Assembly: GCA_964411985.1 (NCBI GenBank)
Contig: CAYPNF010000042.1
Span: 11,461 to 75,460, forward strand
DNA from: CAYPNF01 sp964411985
GTDB lineage: Bacteria; Verrucomicrobiota; Verrucomicrobiia; Limisphaerales; J093
Length of the DNA stretch: 64,000 nt
Reading direction: 5' to 3'
Positions within the stretch are counted from its first letter, which is position 1; each line of letters begins with the position of its first letter. Below, in pieces: positions 33,718-41,845 of this stretch. The position numbers and the translations under genes are program-made. The notes beneath the pieces are model-generated. The model saw only the letters and a list, made by a program, of their open reading frames with translations, was not told the DNA's origin and did not search any database.

Positions 33718-35280
33718 ATGTCGTCTCCACTACCCCATCCGAACGCCGCAACCCAAACCGGCGCCGCCCCGTTCCTGGTGCGAATGGCCGGCATTGGCAA
33801 GCGGTTCGGTAGTGTAACGGTCCTACGCGATGTGAGTCTCGACATCCGCGCCGGGGAAGTGCTGATCCTGGCTGGGGAGAACGGTGCCGGGAAAAGCACA
33901 CTTATCAAGATTCTTGGGGGGGTTCACACGGACTTCGAGGGGGAGATCACCATCAAGGGACATGTCGTGCGCCCACGTTCCCCGCTGGAGGCCAACTCGC
34001 TCGGAGTCGCGCTCATTTACCAGGAACTCTCCCTCGTCCCCAGCATGAGCGTGGCAGACAATATCTTCCTGGGCCGCACGAGGACACGGGCAGGCTTCGT
34101 GGACGACCGGCAGCAACAACAAGAGGCCCAGCGCCTCCTGGACCAGCTCGGCATCGACATCGATGTCTCCCGGCGTGTGGAAGACCTGCCCATTGCCCAG
34201 CAGCAGTTGGTTGAAATCGCCAAAGCCCTCGCCCAGAATGCGAAGGTCATCGTCATGGATGAGCCGACCAGCTGCCTCAACGCTCCGGAGGTGGAAAAAC
34301 TGTTTAGCCTCATCGCCCAACTCAAGGCGCGTGGCTGTGGCATCGTCTACATCACCCATCGGATGGAGGAAATCGAGCGGGTGGCGGACCGCATCACCGT
34401 TTTGCGCGATGGCCAATACATCGGCAGCGCCCCGGCCGCTGAGTTGACGCCAGCCCAGCTGGTGCAATGGATGGTGGGTTGTGACGTGGAACAACAATTC
34501 CCACGCCACACTACCCGGCTGGGGGAAGAACGACTGAGGCTGAAGGACTTCACCGTCGCCGGAGACCGCCGCGGAGGAAGACCGACCGTGGATGCCGTTT
34601 CTCTCACGGTGCGGGCGGGGGAGATTCTGGGGATTGCGGGTCTCCAGGATTCGGGAGCAAGCTCGCTCTTCCTGAGTCTGTTTGGTGCCTACGGCAAAGC
34701 GGTCGAGGGCGAGGCATGGTTGAACGGCAAGCCTTTGGAAATCGTCAACCCACGCCAAGCCATCCGGCAAGGGGTGGCACTTCTCACCAACGACCGCAAG
34801 GCAACCGGCCTGGTTCTTCCCCTATCGATCATCGCCAATGCCACCCTGGCCAGCCTCCCGCGCATCTCACCCGGTGGCTGGCGACAGCCCACCCGCGAAC
34901 GGGAGATCGCTCGGGAACTCGGCGAAACGCTCTCCTTGCGGGCCGGATCCCTCGACCTCGAAGTAGGCGCCCTCTCCGGCGGCAACCAACAGAAGGTGGC
35001 CCTGGCCAAGTGGCTCCACACTAACCCACAGCTGCTCCTGCTCGATGAACCCACGCGCGGAATCGACATCGGTGCAAAACGCGAGATCTATCAACTTCTG
35101 GGAAACCTCGCCTCCCGCGGAATCGCCGTGCTCCTGATCACCTCCGAACTGCCTGAACTGCTGGCCTTGAGTGACCGAATCCTGGTCTTGCACCGGGGCC
35201 GGGCCACCGCCGAGTTCACCCGCGAAGAGGCCACCGCCACCCGAATTCTTCAAGCCGCCATGGGAAGCCTTTCTGTATGA
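33718..35280 (+). CDS. Sugar ABC transporter ATP-binding protein, RbsA/XylG-like
   Basis: 520 aa, a tandem pair of nucleotide-binding domains as in RbsA, XylG and AraG. The first has Walker A GENGAGKST, a signature region VEDLPIAQQQLVEIAKAL and Walker B KVIVMDEPTS. The second has a degenerate Walker A (LQDSGASSLFL), an intact signature ALSGGNQQKVALAKW and LLLLDEPTRGIDIG. This is the carbohydrate uptake 2 (CUT2) type, which imports monosaccharides. The permease gene overlaps by 4 bp. No periplasmic substrate-binding protein gene is adjacent on either side. Genes for GH172 and GH116 enzymes flank the pair, suggesting that the imported sugar comes from their action. Confidence 0.93.
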   Translation: MSSPLPHPNAATQTGAAPFLVRMAGIGKRFGSVTVLRDVSLDIRAGEVLILAGENGAGKSTLIKILGGVHTDFEGEITIKGHVVRPRSPLEANSLGVALIYQELSLVPSMSVADNIFLGRTRTRAGFVDDRQQQQEAQRLLDQLGIDIDVSRRVEDLPIAQQQLVEIAKALAQNAKVIVMDEPTSCLNAPEVEKLFSLIAQLKARGCGIVYITHRMEEIERVADRITVLRDGQYIGSAPAAELTPAQLVQWMVGCDVEQQFPRHTTRLGEERLRLKDFTVAGDRRGGRPTVDAVSLTVRAGEILGIAGLQDSGASSLFLSLFGAYGKAVEGEAWLNGKPLEIVNPRQAIRQGVALLTNDRKATGLVLPLSIIANATLASLPRISPGGWRQPTREREIARELGETLSLRAGSLDLEVGALSGGNQQKVALAKWLHTNPQLLLLDEPTRGIDIGAKREIYQLLGNLASRGIAVLLITSELPELLALSDRILVLHRGRATAEFTREEATATRILQAAMGSLSV

Positions 35281-36290
35281 GCCCACCTCCCGTCACCCAA
35301 CCGAAGTCGATCGCCTGGCGCATGTGGAGTAATCCGGCTGCGCGCGCCACCGTGGCCCTGGTGGCGGTGTTTGTGATCGGGTGCCTCTTCAACGCCGACG
35401 GCGCCTTCTTCAAGCTCGGCACGCATCGGGACGCGCTTCGCCAATCCTCGGTTTTTGGCATGCTCGCGTGCGGCATGACCCTGGTCATCATCAGCGGAGG
35501 CATCGATCTGGCGGTGGGAAGCATGTTAGCCTTGGTCTCCGTCTCCTTCTCTGTCATGAGCATTCATTGGGGGTGGAACCCGTGGCTCACGGTCCCGTTC
35601 AGCCTCCTGGTCGGCGCGCTCTGCGGCGGTGTGGCGGGCGGGGTCACCGCTTGGTTTCGGATCCAACCTTTCATCGCCACCCTCGCCATGATGGTGTTTG
35701 CCCGCGGACTTGCCAAAACGGTCTCGGGCGGCATGAAGGTGTCCACCGCGGTGAAGAATGCGGATGGCACCTTTCAGTACGTCGAAGTGCCAGGCATCTT
35801 CCGCGCCATCGATAACCGAATCTTCGACGGAAACCTCTCTGTGGTCACCGCCATCTTCGCCGTCTGCGCGCTCCTCACCTGGATCCTGCTTTCCCGGCAT
35901 CGCTGGGGTCGCCAGCTCTACGCGATCGGAGGAAACGAGGAGGCAGCGCGGCTTTCAGGAGTGCCCGTGGATGTCACCAAGCTTCTGGCTTATGTCGCCT
36001 CGGGTGTGCTCGCGGCGGTCGCTGGGCTATGCCAGGCGGCGCAGGAACAGCAGGGCGATCCCGAAGCCGGTGTCGGCTATGAACTGACTGCCATTGCCAT
36101 GGTGGTCATTGGAGGAACTCCCCTCACCGGCGGACGGGGTGGAATCGGCCTCACACTCCTCGGCGTTCTGACCATCGGTTACCTGGAAAAGATTCTCAGC
36201 ATCAATGCCGTCCCCGAAGCGAGCCGTTTGATGCTCACCGGCGCCATCATCATCGCTGCCGTGCTCACCCAACGCCGCCGCCGATCGTGA
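35277..36290 (+). CDS. Sugar ABC transporter permease, RbsC-like
   Basis: 337 aa, 8-10 hydrophobic helices. The family block MTLVIISGGIDLAVGSMLAL, the loop AWFRIQPFIATLAMMVFARG, RHRWGRQLYAIGGNEEAARL and the late AIAMVVIGGTPLTGGRG are the standard BPD_transp_2 (RbsC/XylH/AraH) landmarks. A Gly-rich segment near 195 (SVVTAIFAVCALLTW) is another helix. It forms a CUT2 importer with the preceding ATPase, from which it overlaps by 4 bp. The GH116 gene starts 10 bp after its stop, so all four genes are probably one transcript. Confidence 0.93.
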   Translation: MSPPPVTQPKSIAWRMWSNPAARATVALVAVFVIGCLFNADGAFFKLGTHRDALRQSSVFGMLACGMTLVIISGGIDLAVGSMLALVSVSFSVMSIHWGWNPWLTVPFSLLVGALCGGVAGGVTAWFRIQPFIATLAMMVFARGLAKTVSGGMKVSTAVKNADGTFQYVEVPGIFRAIDNRIFDGNLSVVTAIFAVCALLTWILLSRHRWGRQLYAIGGNEEAARLSGVPVDVTKLLAYVASGVLAAVAGLCQAAQEQQGDPEAGVGYELTAIAMVVIGGTPLTGGRGGIGLTLLGVLTIGYLEKILSINAVPEASRLMLTGAIIIAAVLTQRRRRS

Positions 36291-36300
36291 ATACCCTATT

Positions 36301-39300
36301 ATGAAATCCTCCCAAGGTTCCTGTGCCCCTGGCAGTTCCTGCGGCTGCAGCGACCGCCGATCGTTCCTCAAGCTAACCGGTCTGACCGCCCTCTCCTTCG
36401 CGGCTGCGGATCCCTTGCACTCCATCGCCGGCCCGTTCGAACCCAAGGACACTGCGGACCATTTCGTGCCCGCCGACAAGAAGCTGAAACCCGATTGGAT
36501 CCAATCGCTCTTCGCCAAAGGTGAACCCACTTGGTACCGAGGCGAAGACTTGCGCATGTTCGCCATGCCGGTGGGCGGGATCGGCGCGGGGCAACTCTAC
36601 CTGACGGGCGAGGGACGCCTGGTGCATTGGGATATCTTCAACTCCGATAGCAATTACGCCCCGACCGCGGACACGCACTACCAACGCCTGCCCAGTCCGG
36701 CCGCGCCTCTCCAGCAGGGTTTTGCCATCCGCGTGCGCACCAAAAACCGGGTTCTGGTGCGGAACCTCGATCGCGCCGGTTTCCCAGGAGTCCAAGCCCG
36801 TGGAGAATACCCTATCGGCCGGGTCCGATACGCCGATCCCAACTTCCCGGTCACGGTGGAACTGGAAGCCTTCTCCCCCTTCATCCCCTTGAATGCCGCG
36901 GACAGTGCCCTCCCGGCTACCGTCCTCCAGTTCCGAGTCAAGAACCAGGGTACGGCCAAGGCTGAGGTCACTCTGGCCGGCTGGCTCGAGAATGGCGTTT
37001 GCTGCCATACCGGCGAAGTCTACGAAGGAGTCCGCCGACACCAACTCGTCCAGCGCGGCAATCTCACCATGATCCTGGGCTCCGCCCGAGCCATCCAGTC
37101 CTCCGGCGCAGCCCTCCGTCCCGCTCACACGCTCGCTGACTTTGAGCAGGACAACTACGGCGACTGGAAAGCAGAAGGAACCGCCTTCGGCAAACAGCCC
37201 GCCCGCGGTACTCTCCCCAACCAGCAACCCGTGACTGGCTTCCAGGGCAAGGGCCTGGTCAACACCTTCCTTCAGGGCGACCCGCCCCAGGGGACCCTCA
37301 CCTCCCCGCTGTTTGTCATCGACCGCGCCTTTCTCAATTTCCTGATCGGTGGCGGCGGCCTGGCAGGGAAAACCTGTATCAACCTGCTCGTCGAAGGCAA
37401 AGTCGTTCGCACCGCCACCGGCAAGAACGTCGAAGCACTCACCTGGAGTTCCTGGAACGTCCGCGAACTCCAGGGGCGCCAGGCCCAGATCCAGATTGTC
37501 GACAAGGACTCCGGCCCTTGGGGACACGTCAATATCGATCAGATGGAGCTGAGCGATGCGCCTCGCCGCGGCCAGGGCGGACCGCTGGAGACCCAGCATG
37601 ACTTTGGCACCATGGGGTTGGGGATCATCAGCGGCAAACGTCCTTCCCTCACCGTTCTCGATCTACCCGATCATTCGCTCTCCGCGCTGCTCCAGGGAGA
37701 AAGCGCCCTGGCTTCCGCGAAAGAATTGGAAAAACCTTTCTCAAGTTCGCTCTGTGCCGCCCTTGGACAAAAAGTATCCCTCAAACCTGGACAGGAAACC
37801 GTCCTCACCTTCGTGGTCACCTGGCACTTTCCGAACCGCGCCAAGAACGGGAATTACTATGCCACTCGCCATACCAACGCCCTCGCGGTGGCCGAGTACA
37901 CGGCCAAGCACCTGGATCGGCTTGCCGGTCAGACCCGGCTCTGGCGTGACACCTGGTATGATTCCACTCTGCCCACCTGGCTCCTGGACCGCCTTTTCGC
38001 TCCCGTCTCCATCCTCGCCAGCTCCACCTGTCAGTGGTGGGCGAACGGCCGGTTCTGGGCTTGGGAAGGGGTCCGTTGCTGCGAAGGCACCTGCGCCCAC
38101 GTGTGGAATTATGAACACGCGATGGCCCGTCTCTTCCCCGACCTGGAACGTTCCGTCCGCGAAATGCAGGATTTCGGCACGGGCTTCGTCGAAGCCACGG
38201 GTGCCATCCACTTCCGCGGCGAGAGCAATGATTGGTGGGCGGGCGACAGCCAGGGAGGCACCGTGCTCAAATGCCTGCGGGAACATCAGATGTCCAAAGA
38301 TCCCACCTTCCTGAAGCGCAACTGGCCGCGCATCAAAAAGACCGTGGAGTTCTTGCTCAAGGAAGACGGCAACCAGGACGGCCTCCTGGAGGGCTCGCAG
38401 CACAACACCTACGACATCAATTTCGAAGGCGCCAATACCATGGTCGGCTCGCTCTATCTTGGCGCGCTGCGGGCGGCGGAGGAAATGGCCAAGGAGGTCG
38501 GAGACACCGAATTCGCCGCACTCTGCCGGAAGGTATTTACCTCCGGCGCCAAGCTCTCCGTGGATCGTCTCTACAACGGCGAGTATTTCATCCAAAAGGT
38601 CGATCTGCAGAAGCATCCGAAGCACCAGTATGCGGATGGCTGTCTCGCGGACCAAATGTTTGGACAAGGCTGGGCACACCAGGTCGGACTGGGTTACCTG
38701 TATCCCAAGGAAACGGTATTGTCCTCGTTGCGCGCTATCTGGACGTACGACTGGGCCCCGGACATCGGGCCGCAGAACGCGGCTCATCCGCCCCAACGTT
38801 GGTTCGCCCGCCCGGGCGAAGCCGGCTTGTTCACCTGTACTTGGCCCAAGAGCAAGCACCTGGGACCGGAATCCGTGCTCTACCGCGACGAAATCTGGAC
38901 CGGCATCGAGTACCAGGTGGCCGGTCATATGGCCTGGGAAGGAATGCTCCAGGAAGCCCTCGCCATCTGCCGCGGCATCCATGATCGCTATCATCCCGCC
39001 CGACAGAATCCATGGAACGAGGTGGAGTGCGGCGACCATTACGCCCGCGCGATGGCCAGTTATGGAGTTTTCCTCGGCCTGTGCGGCTTCGAAGCACATG
39101 GGCCAAAGGGTCATCTCGGCTTTGCACCACGCATCACTCCGGGCGATTTTCGGGGCGCCTTCACCTGCGCCGAGGGCTGGGGCACGTACCGGCAGCGTAC
39201 AGAAGGAACGGCCTGCCATGCCTCTCTGGAAGTCAAGTGGGGCCAGGTCCGACTCCGGTCTTTGGCTCTAGCCTGCGCGCCCGGCGTCACTCCTGCCAAA

Positions 39301-39435
39301 GTCACCGTAAGACTGCAAGGCAAGGATCTGCCCGCAAGCCTGCGCTTCGAGGAAGGCCGAATGCGGATCAACCTTGCCTCCGAAGTCACGATCCTCCCCG
39401 GCCAGACTCTTTCCGCCATCTGTGAACATCGGTGA
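36301..39435 (+). CDS. Tat-exported GH116-family glycoside hydrolase with an inserted jelly-roll-like module
   Basis: 1044 aa. A twin-arginine signal is at residues 19-24 (RRSFLK) followed by a hydrophobic stretch, so the folded enzyme is exported. The GBA2-type N-terminal domain begins at FAMPVGGIGAGQLYL (about 80) and the catalytic alpha-helical domain spans about 560-920, with CCEGTCAHVWNYEHA, LLEGSQHNTYDINFEGANT and the GH116 aromatic-rich ends. Family members cleave beta-glucosides and beta-xylosides, including glucosylceramide. Residues ~280-419 (DFEQDNYGDWKAEG, FLIGGGGLAGKTCINLLVEG, WGHVNIDQMELSD) are an extra module that resembles one found with secreted GH32-type sequences and interrupts the N-terminal domain. 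It is the last gene of the ABC operon. Confidence 0.88.
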   Translation: MKSSQGSCAPGSSCGCSDRRSFLKLTGLTALSFAAADPLHSIAGPFEPKDTADHFVPADKKLKPDWIQSLFAKGEPTWYRGEDLRMFAMPVGGIGAGQLYLTGEGRLVHWDIFNSDSNYAPTADTHYQRLPSPAAPLQQGFAIRVRTKNRVLVRNLDRAGFPGVQARGEYPIGRVRYADPNFPVTVELEAFSPFIPLNAADSALPATVLQFRVKNQGTAKAEVTLAGWLENGVCCHTGEVYEGVRRHQLVQRGNLTMILGSARAIQSSGAALRPAHTLADFEQDNYGDWKAEGTAFGKQPARGTLPNQQPVTGFQGKGLVNTFLQGDPPQGTLTSPLFVIDRAFLNFLIGGGGLAGKTCINLLVEGKVVRTATGKNVEALTWSSWNVRELQGRQAQIQIVDKDSGPWGHVNIDQMELSDAPRRGQGGPLETQHDFGTMGLGIISGKRPSLTVLDLPDHSLSALLQGESALASAKELEKPFSSSLCAALGQKVSLKPGQETVLTFVVTWHFPNRAKNGNYYATRHTNALAVAEYTAKHLDRLAGQTRLWRDTWYDSTLPTWLLDRLFAPVSILASSTCQWWANGRFWAWEGVRCCEGTCAHVWNYEHAMARLFPDLERSVREMQDFGTGFVEATGAIHFRGESNDWWAGDSQGGTVLKCLREHQMSKDPTFLKRNWPRIKKTVEFLLKEDGNQDGLLEGSQHNTYDINFEGANTMVGSLYLGALRAAEEMAKEVGDTEFAALCRKVFTSGAKLSVDRLYNGEYFIQKVDLQKHPKHQYADGCLADQMFGQGWAHQVGLGYLYPKETVLSSLRAIWTYDWAPDIGPQNAAHPPQRWFARPGEAGLFTCTWPKSKHLGPESVLYRDEIWTGIEYQVAGHMAWEGMLQEALAICRGIHDRYHPARQNPWNEVECGDHYARAMASYGVFLGLCGFEAHGPKGHLGFAPRITPGDFRGAFTCAEGWGTYRQRTEGTACHASLEVKWGQVRLRSLALACAPGVTPAKVTVRLQGKDLPASLRFEEGRMRINLASEVTILPGQTLSAICEHR

Positions 39436-39563
39436 CATCTGCGGATACCTCCTCCATAAATCACATCCTGAAAACCATCCACGGAGGCAACGAAGCAGGC
39501 AGGAAGAGAAGACCTTCATCCCCGAGCCTTTTACCCCTCGGCGGCTACGAGGAAGGGAACTGA

Positions 39564-39649
39564 GACAGGATGAGCAGGATGCACAGGATGAAAAGCAAAC
39601 AATGCCGAACGCAATGGAATCCCATCCTGTGAATCTTGTTCATCATGTC
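39564..39649. repeat. Palindromic repeat family 1, copy B
   Basis: Arms 39564-39590 and 39623-39649 (27 bp) are imperfect inverted copies of the ACAGGATG unit with a 32-bp loop. Sequence around it is nearly identical to copy C over at least 165 bp excluding the N run. Confidence 0.82.
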
Positions 39650-39829
39650 AGAACCCACCTGTCTTCCTCTTCGTTTCCTTTGTTTCCTTCTGTAAAGAAT
39701 TGAGGTTCAGCTGAAATCCGCAGGGTGCCGCAGATGGAGAGCCAATCTTGTTGATGCTTCACCATGAAGAAGACCGAAGCAGGCAGGAAGAGAAGACCTT
39801 CATCCCCGAGCCTTTTACCCCTCGGCGGC

Positions 39830-39929
39830 NNNNNNNNNNNNNNNNNNNNNNNNNNNNNNNNNNNNNNNNNNNNNNNNNNNNNNNNNNNNNNNNNNNNNNN
39901 NNNNNNNNNNNNNNNNNNNNNNNNNNNNN
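39830..39929. other. Assembly gap, 100 N
   Basis: Exactly 100 undetermined bases. The left flank (39775-39829) is identical to 39491-39545 and the right flank (39930-40040) continues exactly as 39546-39656 does, so the gap lies inside the second copy of the repeat. The flanks would join without loss if the gap were removed, so the true length may be zero, some bases, or several repeat units. Confidence 0.98.
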
Positions 39930-39947
39930 TACGAGGAAGGGAACTGA

Positions 39948-40033
39948 GACAGGATGACCAGGATGCACAGGATGAAAAGCAAACGGTGCCGAACGCAATG
40001 CAATCCCATCCTGTGAATCTTGTTCATCATGTC
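39948..40033. repeat. Palindromic repeat family 1, copy C
   Basis: Arms 39948-39974 and 40007-40033 match copy B at nearly every position (one changed base in the left arm). Lies just right of the N run. Confidence 0.82.
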
Positions 40034-40144
40034 GGCCCCCCTGTCTTTTCCGCCCCTCGGCGATGGGTGTTCTACTCCCCTGACTGCCCGAGTCACTATG
40101 GTGATCGAATGCGGGAGAGGCGGGAGAGACAAAATCCAGATTCA

Positions 40145-41587
40145 TCACCGCAGACCTTCGCCGGTTTGGGCGGTCGCGGCGGCGGAAGGTTTGAAAGTCC
40201 TTTCCGCTTCCCAGGCGATGAATTCCTCTGCGGTCGCGCGGGTGGCGACTTCAGAATGACCGTCTGCAAACACGTAGGCGCGCGCGAGTTTGCCCTCCGG
40301 AGTTACCATCCCCTCACGCTCCTTGACCAGCAGTGTCTGCGCGGGATTGGAGATCGACTGAAGCGGCCCGCTGTAGGCAATCTCGTAGGCATTGGTATCG
40401 AACTGATTCAGGCCCTTCATGTAGGCCGAGGCCTCAGCATAATGGCTGGGAAGAACATCCCCGTGGTCGCCAGCGTAGATGATGAACGCGAGAGCCACCT
40501 GCTTCAGATGATTCATCTTCAGGATCGCCATCTCGCTGAATCCTTGCCAGGCCGGATCACGCTCCCGGGCCTCCTCAGAATCATGATTTGCTTGGGGTTC
40601 GGCCAACCCAGATCCAGCCGCAGCCGTCTTGGGGGCGCTGGCCAACTGTCGCCGCAACTGCCCCACTTCGTTGCGAAGCCGAAGGAGGTCAGCGGATTCC
40701 TTGCGTAAACGTGCAATTTCCTGGTCACGCAGTTGCAGATCTCCGGCTGCGCCCTCAAACTGGGCGCCCAGGCTTTGTGCTTTCGCCACCAGGGCCTGGT
40801 TCTCGGCGCGCAGACTCGCGACATTTTGCTCCTGCACAAAGTAGGTGACGGTTCCAGCGACGATGGCTGCACCGGTCAAAGCCGATGCGGTTTTCAAGGT
40901 AAACAGGTTCATAATACTCAGACTACTCATGGAAGTTGCTGTGCCAGACGCAAACGCCGCCCCCGCCACGGCCGCAAGCGTGCCCGCCGGAGCCGCACTC
41001 ACGGCATGGGCGGTCAAAACAGCGACGAGCGCGCCGCCACTCAGGCTCACTCCTTTGCGGGCAAACACCGTCCTCAGACGCTCGACGGCACGGCCCACGC
41101 GCTTGCGAGCGGCTTCCTCGCTCACCCCCAGGGCCATCCCCACGGTGCGCAACTCCCGCCGCTCGAAGTACCTCAATAACAGCGCTTCCCGCTCCTCCTC
41201 GTTCAATTCCTGCATAGCCTGGTCAATGAGCGGACTCAATCGGTCCCAGTCAGGCTCGGAAGGGGCTTCGAGTGGTTGCATGGCAAGGGCTTGGGCTTCG
41301 CGAGCGCGACGCCGCTGTTCCGTGCGGACGAACTTGCAGCCTGCATGGTGGGCGCTGGTAAACAGCCATCCTGCCAGGGACGACCGATCCCTCAACGACC
41401 GCGCTTTCGCCGCCAAGTCCGTAAAGACGGACTGGGCAACATCCCGTGCTGCCTCCGCATCCCCCGCTACCTGCCGCAAGGCGGCGGAATAGACGAGGTC
41501 AAAATGGCGGCTGACAATCTCCGTGAAGGCAGGTTCCGACCCTTCTTTCACGTAACGGGAGAGCAGTTCTGCATCCGGCACATTCAT
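40145..41587 (-). CDS. ECF sigma factor fused to a membrane, coiled-coil and pseudopilin-like C-terminus
   Basis: 480 aa. Residues 1-185 are an ECF sigma factor: region 2 (DLVYSAALRQVAGDAEAARD, then SLAGWLFTSAHHAGCKFVR) and region 4 (ALLLRYFERRELRTVGMAL, SEEAARKRVGRAVERLRTVF). Beyond these the chain continues, instead of ending: a hydrophobic stretch about 185-220, another near 230-252 (TASALTGAAIVAGTVTYFV), a coiled coil about 255-315 and a C-terminal domain (about 345-480) with LKMNHLKQVALAFIIYAGDH and AYVFADGHSEVA, like the pseudopilin/DUF1559 type in the gene at 15784. The fusion puts a transcription factor and a putative sensing domain in one membrane protein; release by proteolysis would be the simplest model, which is inference. 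Confidence 0.85.
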   Translation of the reverse strand: MNVPDAELLSRYVKEGSEPAFTEIVSRHFDLVYSAALRQVAGDAEAARDVAQSVFTDLAAKARSLRDRSSLAGWLFTSAHHAGCKFVRTEQRRRAREAQALAMQPLEAPSEPDWDRLSPLIDQAMQELNEEEREALLLRYFERRELRTVGMALGVSEEAARKRVGRAVERLRTVFARKGVSLSGGALVAVLTAHAVSAAPAGTLAAVAGAAFASGTATSMSSLSIMNLFTLKTASALTGAAIVAGTVTYFVQEQNVASLRAENQALVAKAQSLGAQFEGAAGDLQLRDQEIARLRKESADLLRLRNEVGQLRRQLASAPKTAAAGSGLAEPQANHDSEEARERDPAWQGFSEMAILKMNHLKQVALAFIIYAGDHGDVLPSHYAEASAYMKGLNQFDTNAYEIAYSGPLQSISNPAQTLLVKEREGMVTPEGKLARAYVFADGHSEVATRATAEEFIAWEAERTFKPSAAATAQTGEGLR

Positions 41588-41845
41588 GTTTCAACCTATA
41601 GCACCCGCCCGATGGAAAACCGGACAGCTGTTTCTTTGGACAAGGCCCCCCGCCATCCATTTCACCTACGCATCCATTTCGCGACTTGTACTGCACCCCG
41701 AGTTTTCTTAGAGTCTCCGCCAGATCCAAAAGACTCCGACTAATGTTCGCATGAGAAACCGATCCAGGTTCCACGCCTCGACAAGCGGCTGATTCTTGTC
41801 CATCGGGTTAAAACCAGAGTCGATGCGAATCCTTGGAATGTCAGC

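Larger units (their letters stand above)
39436..40144. other. Gene-free repeat region around an assembly gap
   Basis: This 709-bp stretch carries two copies of a ~166-bp block, 39491-39656 and 39775-40040 (the second split by a run of N), each containing a family 1 palindrome. Between the copies lies a shorter segment at 39729-39790 that recurs with changes at 46789-46860 and includes the family 2 arm TTCACCATGAAG. No protein-coding signal was found. Confidence 0.8.

Noticed and set aside
36373..39219. Two long minus-strand frames (408 and 492 codons) within the GH116 gene
   Set aside because: Antisense shadows typical of GC-rich DNA; GH116 motifs are on the plus strand.
39491..40040. Duplicated block as a CRISPR or tandem gene
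   Set aside because: Only two copies, imperfect palindromes, and no coding signal.
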